From NCBI GenBank assembly GCA_946800325.1, contig CAMPEJ010000009.1, forward strand, positions 422,396 to 486,395: a stretch of DNA of 64,000 bases. The letters are read 5' to 3'. Positions 1 to 11,800 of this stretch are shown piece by piece. The notes below the pieces were generated by a model. The model had not been told where the DNA came from. It saw only the letters and a list, made by a program, of their open reading frames with translations, and did not search any database. The translations under genes and the position numbers were made by a program. How positions within the stretch are numbered: the first letter of the stretch is position 1; the number at the start of each line of letters is the position of its first letter. The stretch comes from Luzula sylvatica. Taxonomy: Eukaryota; Streptophyta; Magnoliopsida; Poales; Juncaceae.

Positions 1-124
1 TTTTGGTGAAATGTTATGTGGTAAAAGATACGATTCAAATGATCTCAAAATACATTATTTGAACTCCCCAAAGCAGAAACAGATTGTTTTGAATCGAAAA
101 ACAAACTTTCTTAGTGTTTGTAAA
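1..124. repeat. Subtype E monomer (block starter)
   Basis: Diagnostic changes are G54A (TACATT in place of TACGTT) and T76G (GCAGAAAC), with G at position 20. Further copies begin at 1985, 2977, 4217, 5085, 6201, 22693, 26289, 28893, 31373, 34225, 35341, 48485 and 52203, among others. E usually follows an o monomer, or a v monomer in the 3' part, and precedes a or h. That makes it a convenient marker of HOR block starts. G54A destroys the CpG at 53-54. Confidence 0.9.
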
Positions 125-248
125 TTTTGGTGAAATGTTATGTAGTAAAAGATACGATTCAAATGATCTCAAAATACGTTATTTGAACTCCCCAAAGCAT
201 AAACAGATTGTTTTGAATCGAAAAACAAACTTTCTTAGTGTTTGTAAA
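125..248. repeat. Representative monomer (common subtype 'a')
   Basis: This copy carries the majority base at almost every position and serves as the reference for numbering monomer positions 1-124. Landmarks: TTTTGGTGAAATG at 1-13, the variable base 20 (G or A), CGATTCAAAT at 31-40, TACGTT at 51-56, ACTCCCCAAAG at 63-73, GTTTTGAATCG at 86-96 and ACAAACTTTC at 101-110. CpG occurs at 31-32, 53-54 and 95-96. The commonest variable positions are 5, 20, 27, 36-37, 46-49, 53-54, 64, 76-83, 93, 100-105 and 113. The start is arbitrary, chosen because the window begins at that phase; a circular permutation would serve equally well. Confidence 0.95.
155..220. other. Inverted repeats inside the monomer
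   Basis: Two nested dyads are visible in the reference monomer. CGATTCAAA (monomer 31-39) is the exact reverse complement of TTTGAATCG (88-96), with a 48-base interval. TTCAAAT (34-40) is the exact reverse complement of ATTTGAA (57-63), with a 16-base interval. A third, short pair is ACAAAC (101-106) and GTTTGT (116-121) with a 9-base interval, just beyond this span at 225-245. They recur in most monomers, apart from subtypes changed at 36-37 or 93. They could allow hairpin or cruciform formation in single-stranded or supercoiled DNA. Whether they do is inference. Confidence 0.6.
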
Positions 249-868
249 TTTTGGTGAAATGTTATGTAGTAAAAGATACGATTCCAATGATCTCAAAATA
301 CGTTATTTGAACTCCCCAAAGCACAAACAGATTGTTTTGAATCGAAAAACAAACTTTCTTAGTGTTTGTAAATTTTGGTGAAATGTTATGTAGTAAAAGA
401 TACGATTCAAATGATCTCAAAATACGTTATTTGAACTCCCCAAAGCACAAACAGATTGTTTTGAATCGAAAAACAAACTTTCTTAGTGTTTGTAAATTTT
501 GATGAAATGTTATGTGGTAAAAGATACGATTCGAATGATCTACAAATATGTTATTTGAACTCCCCAAAGCATAAACAAATTGTTTTGATTCGAAAAACAA
601 ACTTTCTTAGTGTTTGTAAATTTTGGTGAAATGTTATGTGGTAAAAGATACGATTCAAATGATCTCAATATACGTTATTTGAACTCCCCAAAGCATAAAC
701 AGATTGTTTTGAATCGAAAAACAAACTTTCTTAGTGTTTGTAAATTTTGGTGAAATGTTACGTAGTAAAAGATACGATTCAAATGATCTCAAAATACGTT
801 ATTTGAACTCCCCAAAGCATAAACAGATTGTTTTGAATCGAAAAACAAACTTTCTTAGTGTTTGTAAA

Positions 869-992
869 TTTTGGTGAAATGTTATGTTGTAAAAGATACG
901 ATTTGAATGATCTAAAAATATGTTATTTGAACTCCCCAAAGCATAGACAAATTGTTTTGAATCGAAAAACAAACTTTCTTAGTGTTTGTAAA
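869..992. repeat. Subtype F monomer
   Basis: Diagnostic features are CGATTTGAAT at 31-40, a run of A after CTA at 44-50, TATGTT at 51-56 and CATAGACAAATTG near 74-86. F is found between r or a and q. Examples begin at 23933, 32861, 50964, 55923, 58775, 61007 and 63363. This first copy, 58775 and 61007 also carry TGTTGT in place of TGTGGT around position 20. It resembles K and probably shares an origin with it. Confidence 0.85.
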
Positions 993-1364
993 TTTTGGTG
1001 AAATGTTATGTCGTAAAACATACGATTCAAATGATCTCAAAATACGTTATTTGAACTCCCCAAAGCATAAACAGATTGTTTTGAATCGAAAAACAAACTT
1101 TCTTAGTGTTTGTAAATTTTGGTGAAATGTTATGTGGTAAAAGATACGATTCAAATGATCTCTAAATACGTTATTTGAACTCCCCAAAGCATAAACAAAT
1201 TGTTTTGAATCGAAAAACAAACTTTCTTAGTGTTTGTAAATTTTTGTGAAATGTTATGTGGTAAAAGATACGATTCCAATGATCTCAAAATACGTTATTT
1301 GAACTCCCCAAAGCATAAACAGATTGTTTTGAATCGAAAAACAAACTTTCTTAGTGTTTGTAAA
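993..1364. repeat. q-s-v triplet of subtypes
   Basis: q has G27C (AAAACATACG). s has CTCTAAA at 44-50 and G82A. v opens TTTTTGTGAA (G5T) and has CCAAT at 36-40. In many copies the base before v is T, giving TAATTTTTTGTG. Similar triplets begin at 18973, 24057, 25297, 27653, 32985, 48113, 51088, 56047, 58899, 61131 and 63487. From 18973 to about 33 kb, q ends GTGTATG before s. Confidence 0.87.
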
Positions 1365-1488
1365 TTTTGGTGAAATGTTATGTAGTAAAAGATACGATTC
1401 AAATGATCTCAAAATACGTTATTTGAACTCCCCAAAGCACAAACAGATTGTTTTGAATCGAAAAACAAACTTTCTTAGTGTTTGTAAA

Positions 1489-1612
1489 TTTTGGTGAAAT
1501 GTTATGTGGTAAAAGATACGATTCGAATGATCTACAAATATGTTATTTGAACTCCCCAAAGCATAAACAAATTGTTTTGATTCGAAAAACAAACTTTCTT
1601 AGTGTTTGTAAA
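1489..1612. repeat. Subtype D monomer (two TTCGAA sites)
   Basis: Diagnostic changes are A37G, CTACAAA at 44-50, C53T (TATGTT), G82A and A93T. The changes at 37 and 93 each create a TTCGAA palindrome, at 34-39 (within the 8-bp palindrome ATTCGAAT, 33-40) and at 93-98, 59 bp apart. Most other subtypes have neither. D normally sits between h and l. Two D copies stand side by side at 29389/29513, 31869/31993 and 34721/34845. Confidence 0.88.
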
Positions 1613-1984
1613 TTTTGGTGAAATGTTATGTAGTAAAAGATACGATTCAAATGATCTCAAAATACGTTATTTGAACTCCCCAAAGCATAAACAGATTGTT
1701 TTGAATCGAAAATTAAACTTTCTTAGTGTTTGTAAATTTTGGTGAAATGTTATGTGGTAAAAGATACGATTCAAATGATCTCAAAATACGTTATTTGAAA
1801 TCCCCAAAGCATAAACAGATTGTTTTGAATCGAAAAACAAACTTTCTTAGTGTTTGTAAATTTTGGTGAAATGTTATGTAGTAAAAGATACGATTCAAAT
1901 GATCTCAAAATACGTTATTTGAAATCCCCAAAGCATAAACAGATTGTTTTGAATCGAAAAACAAACTTTCTTAGTGTTTGTAAA
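1613..1984. repeat. l-n-o triplet of subtypes
   Basis: Three consecutive monomers that recur as a set. l has TTAAAC at 101-106 (both 101 and 102 changed to T). n and o both have C64A (GAAATCCCC), with G and A respectively at position 20. The triplet is almost always followed by E. It recurs at 2605, 3845, 25917, 28521, 48857, 51831, 53071, 54311, 57287 (followed there by p), 59643 and 61875. Confidence 0.88.
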
Positions 1985-4836
1985 TTTTGGTGAAATGTTA
2001 TGTGGTAAAAGATACGATTCAAATGATCTCAAAATACATTATTTGAACTCCCCAAAGCAGAAACAGATTGTTTTGAATCGAAAAACAAACTTTCTTAGTG
2101 TTTGTAAATTTTGGTGAAATGTTATGTAGTAAAAGATACGATTCAAATGATCTCAAAATACGTTATTTGAACTCCCCAAAGCATAAACAGATTGTTTTGA
2201 ATCGAAAAACAAACTTTCTTAGTGTTTGTAAATTTTGGTGAAATGTTATGTAGTAAAAGATACGATTCAAATGATCTCAAAATACGTTATTTGAACTCCC
2301 CAAAGCACAAACATATTGTTTTGAATCGAAAAACAAACTTTCTTAGTGTTTGTAAATTTTGGTGAAATGTTATGTAGTAAAAGATACGATTCAAATGATC
2401 TCAAAATACGTTATTTGAACTCCCCAAAGCACAAACAGATTGTTTTGAATCGAAAAACAAAATTTCTTAGTGTTTGTAAATTTTGGTGAAATGTTATGTG
2501 GTAAAAGATACGATTCGAATGATCTACAAATATGTTATTTGAACTCCCCAAAGCATAAACAAATTGTTTTGATTCGAAAAACAAACTTTCTTAGTGTTTG
2601 TAAATTTTGGTGAAATGTTATGTAGTAAAAGATACGATTCAAATGATCTCAAAATACGTTATTTGAACTCCCCAAAGCATAAATAGATTGTTTTGAATCA
2701 AAAATTAAACTTTCTTAGTGTTTGTAAATTTTGGTGAAATGTTATGTGGTAAAAGATACGATTCAAATGATCTCAAAATACGTTATTTGAAATCCCCAAA
2801 GCATAAACAGATTGTTTTGAATCGAAAAACAAACTTTCTTAGTGTTTGTAAATTTTGGTGAAATGTTATGTAGTAAAAGATACGATTCAAATGATCTCAA
2901 AATACGTTATTTGAAATCCCCAAAGCATAAACAGATTGTTTTGAATCGAAAAACAAACTTTCTTAGTGTTTGTAAATTTTGGTGAAATGTTATGTGGTAA
3001 AAGATACGATTCAAATGATCTCAAAATACATTATTTGAACTCCCCAAAGCAGAAACAGATTGTTTTGAATCGAAAAACAAACTTTCTTAGTGTTTGTAAA
3101 TTTTGGTGAAATGTTATGTAGTAAAAGATACGATTCAAATGATCTCAAAATACGTTATTTGAACTCCCCAAAGCATAAACAGATTGTTTTGAATCGAAAA
3201 ACAAACTTTCTTAGTGTTTGTAAATTTTGGTGAAATGTTATGTAGTAAAAGATACGATTCCAATGATCTCAAAATACGTTATTTGAACTCCCCAAAGCAC
3301 AAACAGATTGTTTTGAATCGAAAAACAAACTTTCTTAGTGTTTGTAAATTTTGGTGAAATGTTATGTAGTAAAAGATACGATTCAAATGATCTCAAAATA
3401 CGTTATTTGAACTCCCCAAAGCACAAACAGATTGTTTTGAATCGAAAAACAAACTTTCTTAGTGTTTGTAAATTTTGGTGAAATGTTATGTGGTAAAAGA
3501 TACGATTCGAATGATCTACAAATATGTTATTTGAACTCCCCAAAGCATAAACAAATTGTTTTGATTCGAAAAACAAACTTTCTTAGTGTTTGTAAATTTT
3601 GGTGAAATGTTATGTAGTAAAAGATACGATTCAAATGATCTCAAAATACGTTATTTGAACTCCCCAAAGCACAAACAGATTGTTTTGAATCGAAAAACAA
3701 AATTTCTTAGTGTTTGTAAATTTTGGTGAAATGTTATGTGGTAAAAGATACGATTCGAATGATCTACAAATATGTTATTTGAACTCCCCAAAGCATAAAC
3801 AAATTGTTTTGATTCGAAAAACAAACTTTCTTAGTGTTTGTAAATTTTGGTGAAATGTTATGTAGTAAAAGATACGATTCAAATGATCTCAAAATACGTT
3901 ATTTGAACTCCCCAAAGCATAAATAGATTGTTTTGAATCGAAAATTAAACTTTCTTAGTGTTTGTAAATTTTGGTGAAATGTTATGTGGTAAAAGATACG
4001 ATTCAAATGATCTCAAAATACGTTATTTGAAATCCCCAAAGCATAAACAGATTGTTTTGAATCGAAAAACAAACTTTCTTAGTGTTTGTAAATTTTGGTG
4101 AAATGTTATGTAGTAAAAGATACGATTCAAATGATCTCAAAATACGTTATTTGAAATCCCCAAAGCATAAACAGATTGTTTTGAATCGAAAAACAAACTT
4201 TCTTAGTGTTTGTAAATTTTGGTGAAATGTTATGTGGTAAAAGATACGATTCAAATGATCTCAAAATACATTATTTGAACTCCCCAAAGCAGAAACAGAT
4301 TGTTTTGAATCGAAAAACAAACTTTCTTAGTGTTTGTAAATTTTGGTGAAATGTTATGTAGTAAAAGATACGATTCAAATGATCTCAAAATACGTTATTT
4401 GAACTCCCCAAAGCATAAACAGATTGTTTTGAATCGAAAAACAAACTTTCTTAGTGTTTGTAAATTTTGGTGAAATGTTATGTAGTAAAAGATACGATTC
4501 CAATGATCTCAATATACGTTATTTGAACTCCCCAAAGCATAAACAGATTGTTTTGAATCGAAAAACAAACTTTCTTAGTGTTTGTAAATTTTGGTGAAAT
4601 GTTATGTGGTAAAAGATACGATTCAAATGATCTCAATATACGTTATTTGAACTCCCCAAAGCATAAACAGATTGTTTTGAATCGAAAAACAAACTTTCTT
4701 AGTGTTTGTAAATTTTGGTGAAATGTTATGTAGTAAAAGATACGATTCAAATGATCTCAAAATACGTTATTTGAACTCCCCAAAGCATAAACAGATTGTT
4801 TTGAATCGAAAAACAAACTTTCTTTGTGTTTGTAAA

Positions 4837-4960
4837 TTTTGGTGAAATGTTATGTGGTAAAAGATACGATTCGAATAATCTAAAAATATGTTATTTGAAC
4901 TCCCCAAAGCATAGACACATTGTTTTGAATCGAAAAACAAACTTTCTTAGTGTTTGTAAA
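4837..4960. repeat. Subtype K monomer
   Basis: It carries CGAATAATC at 36-44, TATGTT at 51-56 and CATAGACACATTG near 74-86. It follows an 'a' monomer whose end reads TTTGTG in place of TTAGTG (A113T). Copies occur through the 5' and middle parts (for example 19469, 20337 and 35961) but I did not find it in the last 16 kb, where F occupies the corresponding place. In the copies at 35961 and 42533 the unit opens TTTCTG and reads CGACTCG. Confidence 0.85.
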
Positions 4961-5704
4961 TTTTGGTGAAATGTTATGTAGTAAAAGATACGATTCAAAT
5001 GATCTCAAAATACGTTATTTGAAATCCCCAAAGCATAAACAGATTGTTTTGAATCGAAAAACAAACTTTCTTAGTGTTTGTAAATTTTGGTGAAATGTTA
5101 TGTGGTAAAAGATACGATTCAAATGATCTCAAAATACATTATTTGAACTCCCCAAAGCAGAAACAGATTGTTTTGAATCGAAAAACAAACTTTCTTAGTG
5201 TTTGTAAATTTTGGTGAAATGTTATGTAGTAAAAGATACGATTCAAATGATCTCAAAATACGTTATTTGAACTCCCCAAAGCATAAACAGATTGTTTTGA
5301 ATCGAAAAACAAACTTTCTTAGTGTTTGTAAATTTTGGTGAAATGTTATGTAGTAAAAGATACGATTCCAATGATCTCAAAATACGTTATTTGAACTCCC
5401 CAAAGCATAAACAGATTGTTTTGAATCGAAAAACAAACTTTCTTAGTGTTTGTAAATTTTGGTGAAATGTTATGTGGTAAAAGATACGATTCGAATGATC
5501 TACAAATACTTTATTTGAACTCCCCAAAGCATAAACAGATTGTTTTGAATCGAAATTTAAACTTTCTTAGTGTTTGTAAATTTTATTGAAATGTTATGTG
5601 GTAAAAGATACGATTCAAATGATCTCAAAATACGTTATTTGAAATCCCCAAAGCATAAACAGATTGTTTTGAATCGAAAAACAAACTTTCTTAGTGTTTG
5701 TAAA

Positions 5705-5828
5705 GTTTGGTGAAATGTTATGTGGTAAAAGATACGATTCAAATGATCTCAAAATAAGTTATTTGAACTCCCCAAAGCATAAACAGATTGTTTTGAATCG
5801 AAAAACACACTTTCTTAGTGTTTGTAAA
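5705..5828. repeat. Subtype g monomer (GTTTGG start)
   Basis: It begins GTTTGG in place of TTTTGG and has C53A (TAAGTT). In the 5' part it also carries ACACAC at 101-106. Copies begin at 9797, 14137, 18477, 21205, 23313, 26909, 39061, 40797, 45633, 47369, 50344, 52823, 54063, 55303, 56915, 58403 and 60635. The distances between them show the local HOR lengths: 33, 35, 35, 22, 17, 29, 98, 14, 39, 14, 24, 20, 10, 10, 13, 12 and 18 monomers. Confidence 0.92.
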
Positions 5829-8804
5829 TTTTGGTGAAATGTTATGTAGTAAAAGATACGATTCCAATGATCTCAAAATACGTTATTTGAACTCCCCAAA
5901 GCATAAACAGATTGTTTTGAATCGAAAAACAAACTTTCTTAGTGTTTGTAAATTTTGGTGAAATGTTATGTGGTAAAAGATACGATTCAAATGATCTCAA
6001 AATACGTTATTTGAACTCCCCAAAGCATAAACAGATTGTTTTGAATCGAAAAACAAACTTTCTTAGTGTTTGTAAATTTTGGTGAAATGTTATGTGGTAA
6101 AAGATACGATTCAAATGATCTCAATATACGTTATTTGAAATCCCCAAAGCATAAACAGATTGTTTTGAATCGAAAAACAAACTTTCTTAGTGTTTGTAAA
6201 TTTTGGTGAAATGTTATGTGGTAAAAGATACGATTCAAATGATCTCAAAATACATTATTTGAACTCCCCAAAGCAGAAACAGATTGTTTTGAATCGAAAA
6301 ACAAACTTTCTTAGTGTTTGTAAATTTTGGTGAAATGTTATGTAGTAAAAGATACGATTCAAATGATCTCAAAATACGTTATTTGAACTCCCCAAAACAC
6401 AAACAGATTGTTTTGAATCGAAAAACAAACTTTCTTAGTGTTTGTAAATTTTGGTGAAATGTTATGTGGTAAAAGATACGATTCGAATGATCTACAAATA
6501 TGTTATTTGAACTCCCCAAAGCATAAACAAATTGTTTTGATTCGAAAAACAAACTTTCTTAGTGTTTGTAAATTTTGGTGAAATGTTATGTAGTAAAAGA
6601 TACGATTGAAATGATCTCAAAATACGTTATTTGAACTCCCCAAAGCACAAACAGATTGTTTTGAATCGAAAAACAAAATTTCTTAGTGTTTGTAAATTTT
6701 GGTGAAATGTTATGTGGTAAAAGATACGATTCGAATGATCTACAAATATGTTATTTGAACTCCCCAAAGCATAAACAAATTGTTTTGATTCGAAAAACAA
6801 ACTTTCTTAGTGTTTGTAAATTTTGGTGAAATGTTATGTAGTAAAAGATACGATTCAAATGATCTCAAAATACGTTATTTGAACTCCCCAAAGCATAAAT
6901 AGATTGTTTTGAATCGAAAATTAAACTTTCTTAGTGTTTGTAAATTTTGGTGAAATGTTATGTGGTAAAAGATACGATTCAAATGATCTCAAAATACGTT
7001 ATTTGAAATCCCCAAAGCATAAACAGATTGTTTTGAATCGAAAAACAAACTTTCTTAGTGTTTGTAAATTTTGGTGAAATGTTATGTAGTAAAAGATACG
7101 ATTCAAATGATCTCAAAATACGTTATTTGAAATCCCCAAAGCATAAACAGATTGTTTTGAATCGAAAAACAAACTTTCTTAGTGTTTGTAAATTTTGGTG
7201 AAATGTTATGTGGTAAAAGATACGATTCAAATGATCTCAAAATACATTATTTGAACTCCCCAAAGCAGAAACAGATTGTTTTGAATCGAAAAACAAACTT
7301 TCTTAGTGTTTGTAAATTTTGGTGAAATGTTATGTAGTAAAAGATACGATTCAAATGATCTCAAAATACGTTATTTGAACTCCCCAAAGCATAAACAGAT
7401 TGTTTTGAATCGAAAAACAAACTTTCTTAGTGTTTGTAAATTTTGGTGAAATGTTATGTAGTAAAAGATACGATTCCAATGATCTCAATATACGTTATTT
7501 GAACTCCCCAAAGCATAAACAGATTGTTTTGAATCGAAAAACAAACTTTCTTAGTGTTTGTAAATTTTGGTGAAATGTTATGTGGTAAAAGATACGATTC
7601 AAATGATCTCAAAATACGTTATTTGAACTCCCCAAAGCATAAACAGATTGTTTTGAATCGAAAAACAAACTTTCTTAGTGTTTGTAAATTTTGGTGAAAT
7701 GTTATGTGGTAAAAGATACGATTCAAATGATCTCAATATACGTTATTTGAACTCCCCAAAGCATAAACAGATTGTTTTGAATCGAAAAACAAACTTTCTT
7801 AGTGTTTGTAAATTTTGGTGAAATGTTATGTAGTAAAAGATATGATTCAAATGATCTCAAAATACGTTATTTGAACTCCCCAAAGCATAAACAGATTGTT
7901 TTGAATCGAAAAACAAACTTTCTTTGTGTTTGTAAATTTTGGTGAAATGTTATGTGGTAAAAGATACGATTCGAATAATCTAAAAATATGTTATTTGAAC
8001 TCCCCAAAGCATAGACACATTGTTTTGAATCGAAAAACAAACTTTCTTAGTGTTTGTAAATTTTGGTGAAATGTTATGTAGTAAAAGATACGATTCAAAT
8101 GATCTCAAAATACGTTATTTGAAATCCCCAAAGCATAAACAGATTGTTTTGAATCGAAAAACAAACTTTCTTAGTGTTTGTAAATTTTGGTGAAATGTTA
8201 TGTGGTAAAAGATACGATTCAAATGATCTCAAAATACATTATTTGAACTCCCCAAAGCAGAAACAGATTGTTTTGAATCGAAAAACAAACTTTCTTAGTG
8301 TTTGTAAATTTTGGTGAAATGTTATGTAGTAAAAGATACGATTCAAATGATCTCAAAATACGTTATTTGAACTCCCCAAAGCATAAACAGATTGTTTTGA
8401 ATCGAAAAACAAACTTTCTTAGTGTTTGTAAATTTTGGTGAAATGTTATGTAGTACAAGATACGATTCAAATGATCTCAAAATACGTTATTTGAACTCCC
8501 CAAAGTATAAACAGATTGTTTTGAATCGAAAAACAAACTTTCTTAGTGTTTGTAAATTTTGGTGAAATGTTATGTAGTAAAAGATACGATTCCAATGATC
8601 TCAATATACGTTATTTGAACTCCCCAAAGCATAAACAGATTGTTTTGAATCGAAAAACAAACTTTCTTAGTGTTTGTAAATTTTGGTGAAATGTTATGTG
8701 GTAAAAGATACGATTCAAATGATCTCAATATACGTTATTTGAACTCCCCAAAGCATAAACAGATTGTTTTGAATCGAAAAACAAACTTTCTTAGTGTTTG
8801 TAAA

Positions 8805-11800
8805 TTTTGGTGAAATGTTATGTAGTAAAAGATACGATTCAAATGATCTCAAAATACGTTATTTGAACTCCCCAAAGCATAAACAGATTGTTTTGAATCG
8901 AAAAACAAACTTTCTTTGTGTTTGTAAATTTTGGTGAAATGTTATGTGGTAAAAGATACGATTCGAATAATCTAAAAATATGTTATTTGAACTCCCCAAA
9001 GCATAGACACATTGTTTTAAATCGAAAAACAAACTTTCTTAGTGTTTGTAAATTTTGGTGAAATGTTATGTAGTAAAAGATACGATTCAAATGATCTCAA
9101 AATACGTTATTTGAAATCCCCAAAGCATAAACAGATTGTTTTGAATCGAAAAACAAACTTTCTTAGTGTTTGTAAATTTTGGTGAAATGTTATGTGGTAA
9201 AAGATACGATTCAAATGATCTCAAAATACATTATTTGAACTCCCCAAAGCAGAAACAGATTGTTTTGAATCGAAAAACAAACTTTCTTAGTGTTTGTAAA
9301 TTTTGGTGAAATGTTATGTAGTAAAAGATACGATTCAAATGATCTCAAAATACGTTATTTGAACTCCCCAAAGCATAAACAGATTGTTTTGAATCGAAAA
9401 ACAAACTTTCTTAGTGTTTGTAAATTTTGGTGAAATGTTATGTAGTAAAAGATACGATTCCAATGATCTCAAAATACGTTATTTGAACTCCCCAAAGCAT
9501 AAACAGATTGTTTTGAATCGAAAAACAAACTTTCTTAGTGTTTGTAAATTTTGGTGAAATGTTATGTGGTAAAAGATACGATTCGAATGATCTACAAATA
9601 CTTTATTTGAACTCCCCAAAGCATAAACAGATTGTTTTGAATCGAAATTTAAACTTTCTTAGTGTTTGTAAATTTTGGTGAAATGTTATGTGGTAAAAGA
9701 TACGATTCAAATGATCTCAAAATACGTTATTTGAAATCCCCAAAGCATAAACAGATTGTTTTGAATCGAAAAACAAACTTTCTTAGTGTTTGTAAAGTTT
9801 GGTGAAATGTTATGTGGTAAAAGATACGATTCAAATGATCTCAAAATAAGTTATTTGAACTCCCCAAAGCATAAACAGATTGTTTTGAATCGAAAAACAC
9901 ACTTTCTTAGTGTTTGTAAATTTTGGTGAAATGTTATGTAGTAAAAGATACGATTCCAATGATCTCAAAATACGTTATTTGAACTCCCCAAAGCATAAAC
10001 AGATTGTTTTGAATCGAAAAACAAACTTTCTTAGTGTTTGTAAATTTTGGTGAAATGTTATGTGGTAAAAGATACGATTCAAATGATCTCAAAATACGTT
10101 ATTTGAACTCCCCAAAGCATAAACAGATTGTTTTGAATCGAAAAACAAACTTTCTTAGTGTTTGTAAATTTTGGTGAAATGTTATGTGGTAAAAGATACG
10201 ATTCAAATGATCTCAATATACGTTATTTGAAATCCCCAAAGCATAAACAGATTGTTTTGAATCGAAAAACAAACTTTCTTAGTGTATGTAAATTTTGGTG
10301 AAATGTTATGTGGTAAAAGATACGATTCAAATGATCTCAAAATACATTATTTGAACTCCCCAAAGCAGAAACAGATTGTTTTGAATCGAAAAACAAACTT
10401 TCTTAGTGTTTGTAAATTTTGGTGAAATGTTATGTAGTAAAAGATACGATTCAAATGATCTCAAAATACGTTATTTGAACTCCCCAAAACACAAACAGAT
10501 TGTTTTGAATCGAAAAACAAACTTTCTTAGTGTTTGTAAATTTTGGTGAAATGTTATGTGGTAAAAGATACGATTCGAATGATCTACAAATATGTTATTT
10601 GAACTCCCCAAAGCATAAACAAATTGTTTTGATTCGAAAAACAAACTTTCTTAGTGTTTGTAAATTTTGGTGAAATGTTATGTAGTAAAAGATACGATTC
10701 AAATGATCTCAAAATACGTTATTTGAACTCCCCAAAGCACAAACAGATTGTTTTGAATCGAAAAACAAAATTTCTTAGTGTTTGTAAATTTTGGTGAAAT
10801 GTTATGTGGTAAAAGATACGATTCGAATGATCTACAAATATGTTATTTGAACTCCCCAAAGCATAAACAAATTGTTTTGATTCGAAAAACAAACTTTCTT
10901 AGTGTTTGTAAATTTTGGTGAAATGTTATGTAGTAAAAGATACGATTCCAATGATCTCAAAATACGTTATTTGAACTCCCCAAAGCATAAATAGATTGTT
11001 TTGAATCGAAAATTAAACTTTCTTAGTGTTTGTAAATTTTGGTGAAATGTTATGTGGTAAAAGATACGATTCAAATGATCTCAAAATACGTTATTTGAAA
11101 TCCCCAAAGCATAAACAGATTGTTTTGAATCGAAAAACAAACTTTCTTAGTGTTTGTAAATTTTGGTGAAATGTTATGTAGTAAAAGATACGATTCAAAT
11201 GATCTCAAAATACGTTATTTGAAATCCCCAAAGCATAAACAGATTGTTTTGAATCGAAAAACAAACTTTCTTAGTGTTTGTAAATTTTGGTGAAATGTTA
11301 TGTGGTAAAAGATACGATTCAAATGATCTCAAAATACATTATTTGAACTCCCCAAAGCAGAAACAGATTGTTTTGAATCGAAAAACAAACTTTCTTAGTG
11401 TTTGTAAATTTTGGTGAAATGTTATGTAGTAAAAGATACGATTCAAATGATCTCAAAATACGTTATTTGAACTCCCCAAAGCATAAACAGATTGTTTTGA
11501 ATCGAAAAACAAACTTTCTTAGTGTTTGTAAATTTTGGTGAAATGTTATGTAGTAAAAGATACGATTCCAATGATCTCAATATACGTTATTTGAACTCCC
11601 CAAAGCATAAACAGATTGTTTTGAATCGAAAAACAAACTTTCTTAGTGTTTGTAAATTTTGGTGAAATGTTATGTGGTAAAAGATACGATTCAAATGATC
11701 TCAAAATACGTTATTTGAACTCCCCAAAGCATAAACAGATTGTTTTGAATCGAAAAACAAACTTTCTTAGTGTCTGTAAATTTTGGTGAAATGTTATGTG

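Larger units (their letters stand above)
1..4340. repeat. E-initiated blocks of 16, 8 and 10 monomers
   Basis: E monomers at 1, 1985, 2977 and 4217 divide this part into three blocks. Read by subtype, the first is E a c h D t r F q s v h D l n o. The second is E a h h D l n o. The third is E a c h D h D l n o. The second and third differ mainly by an extra h-D pair. The first monomers of each block align closely, so they look like length variants of one ancestral unit. The left array edge lies outside the window. Confidence 0.8.

Noticed and set aside
1581..1597. CENP-B box
   Set aside because: D monomers have TTCG followed by four bases and an A, as in the box core, but the CGGG part is missing (AAAC instead). 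The common monomer is weaker still.
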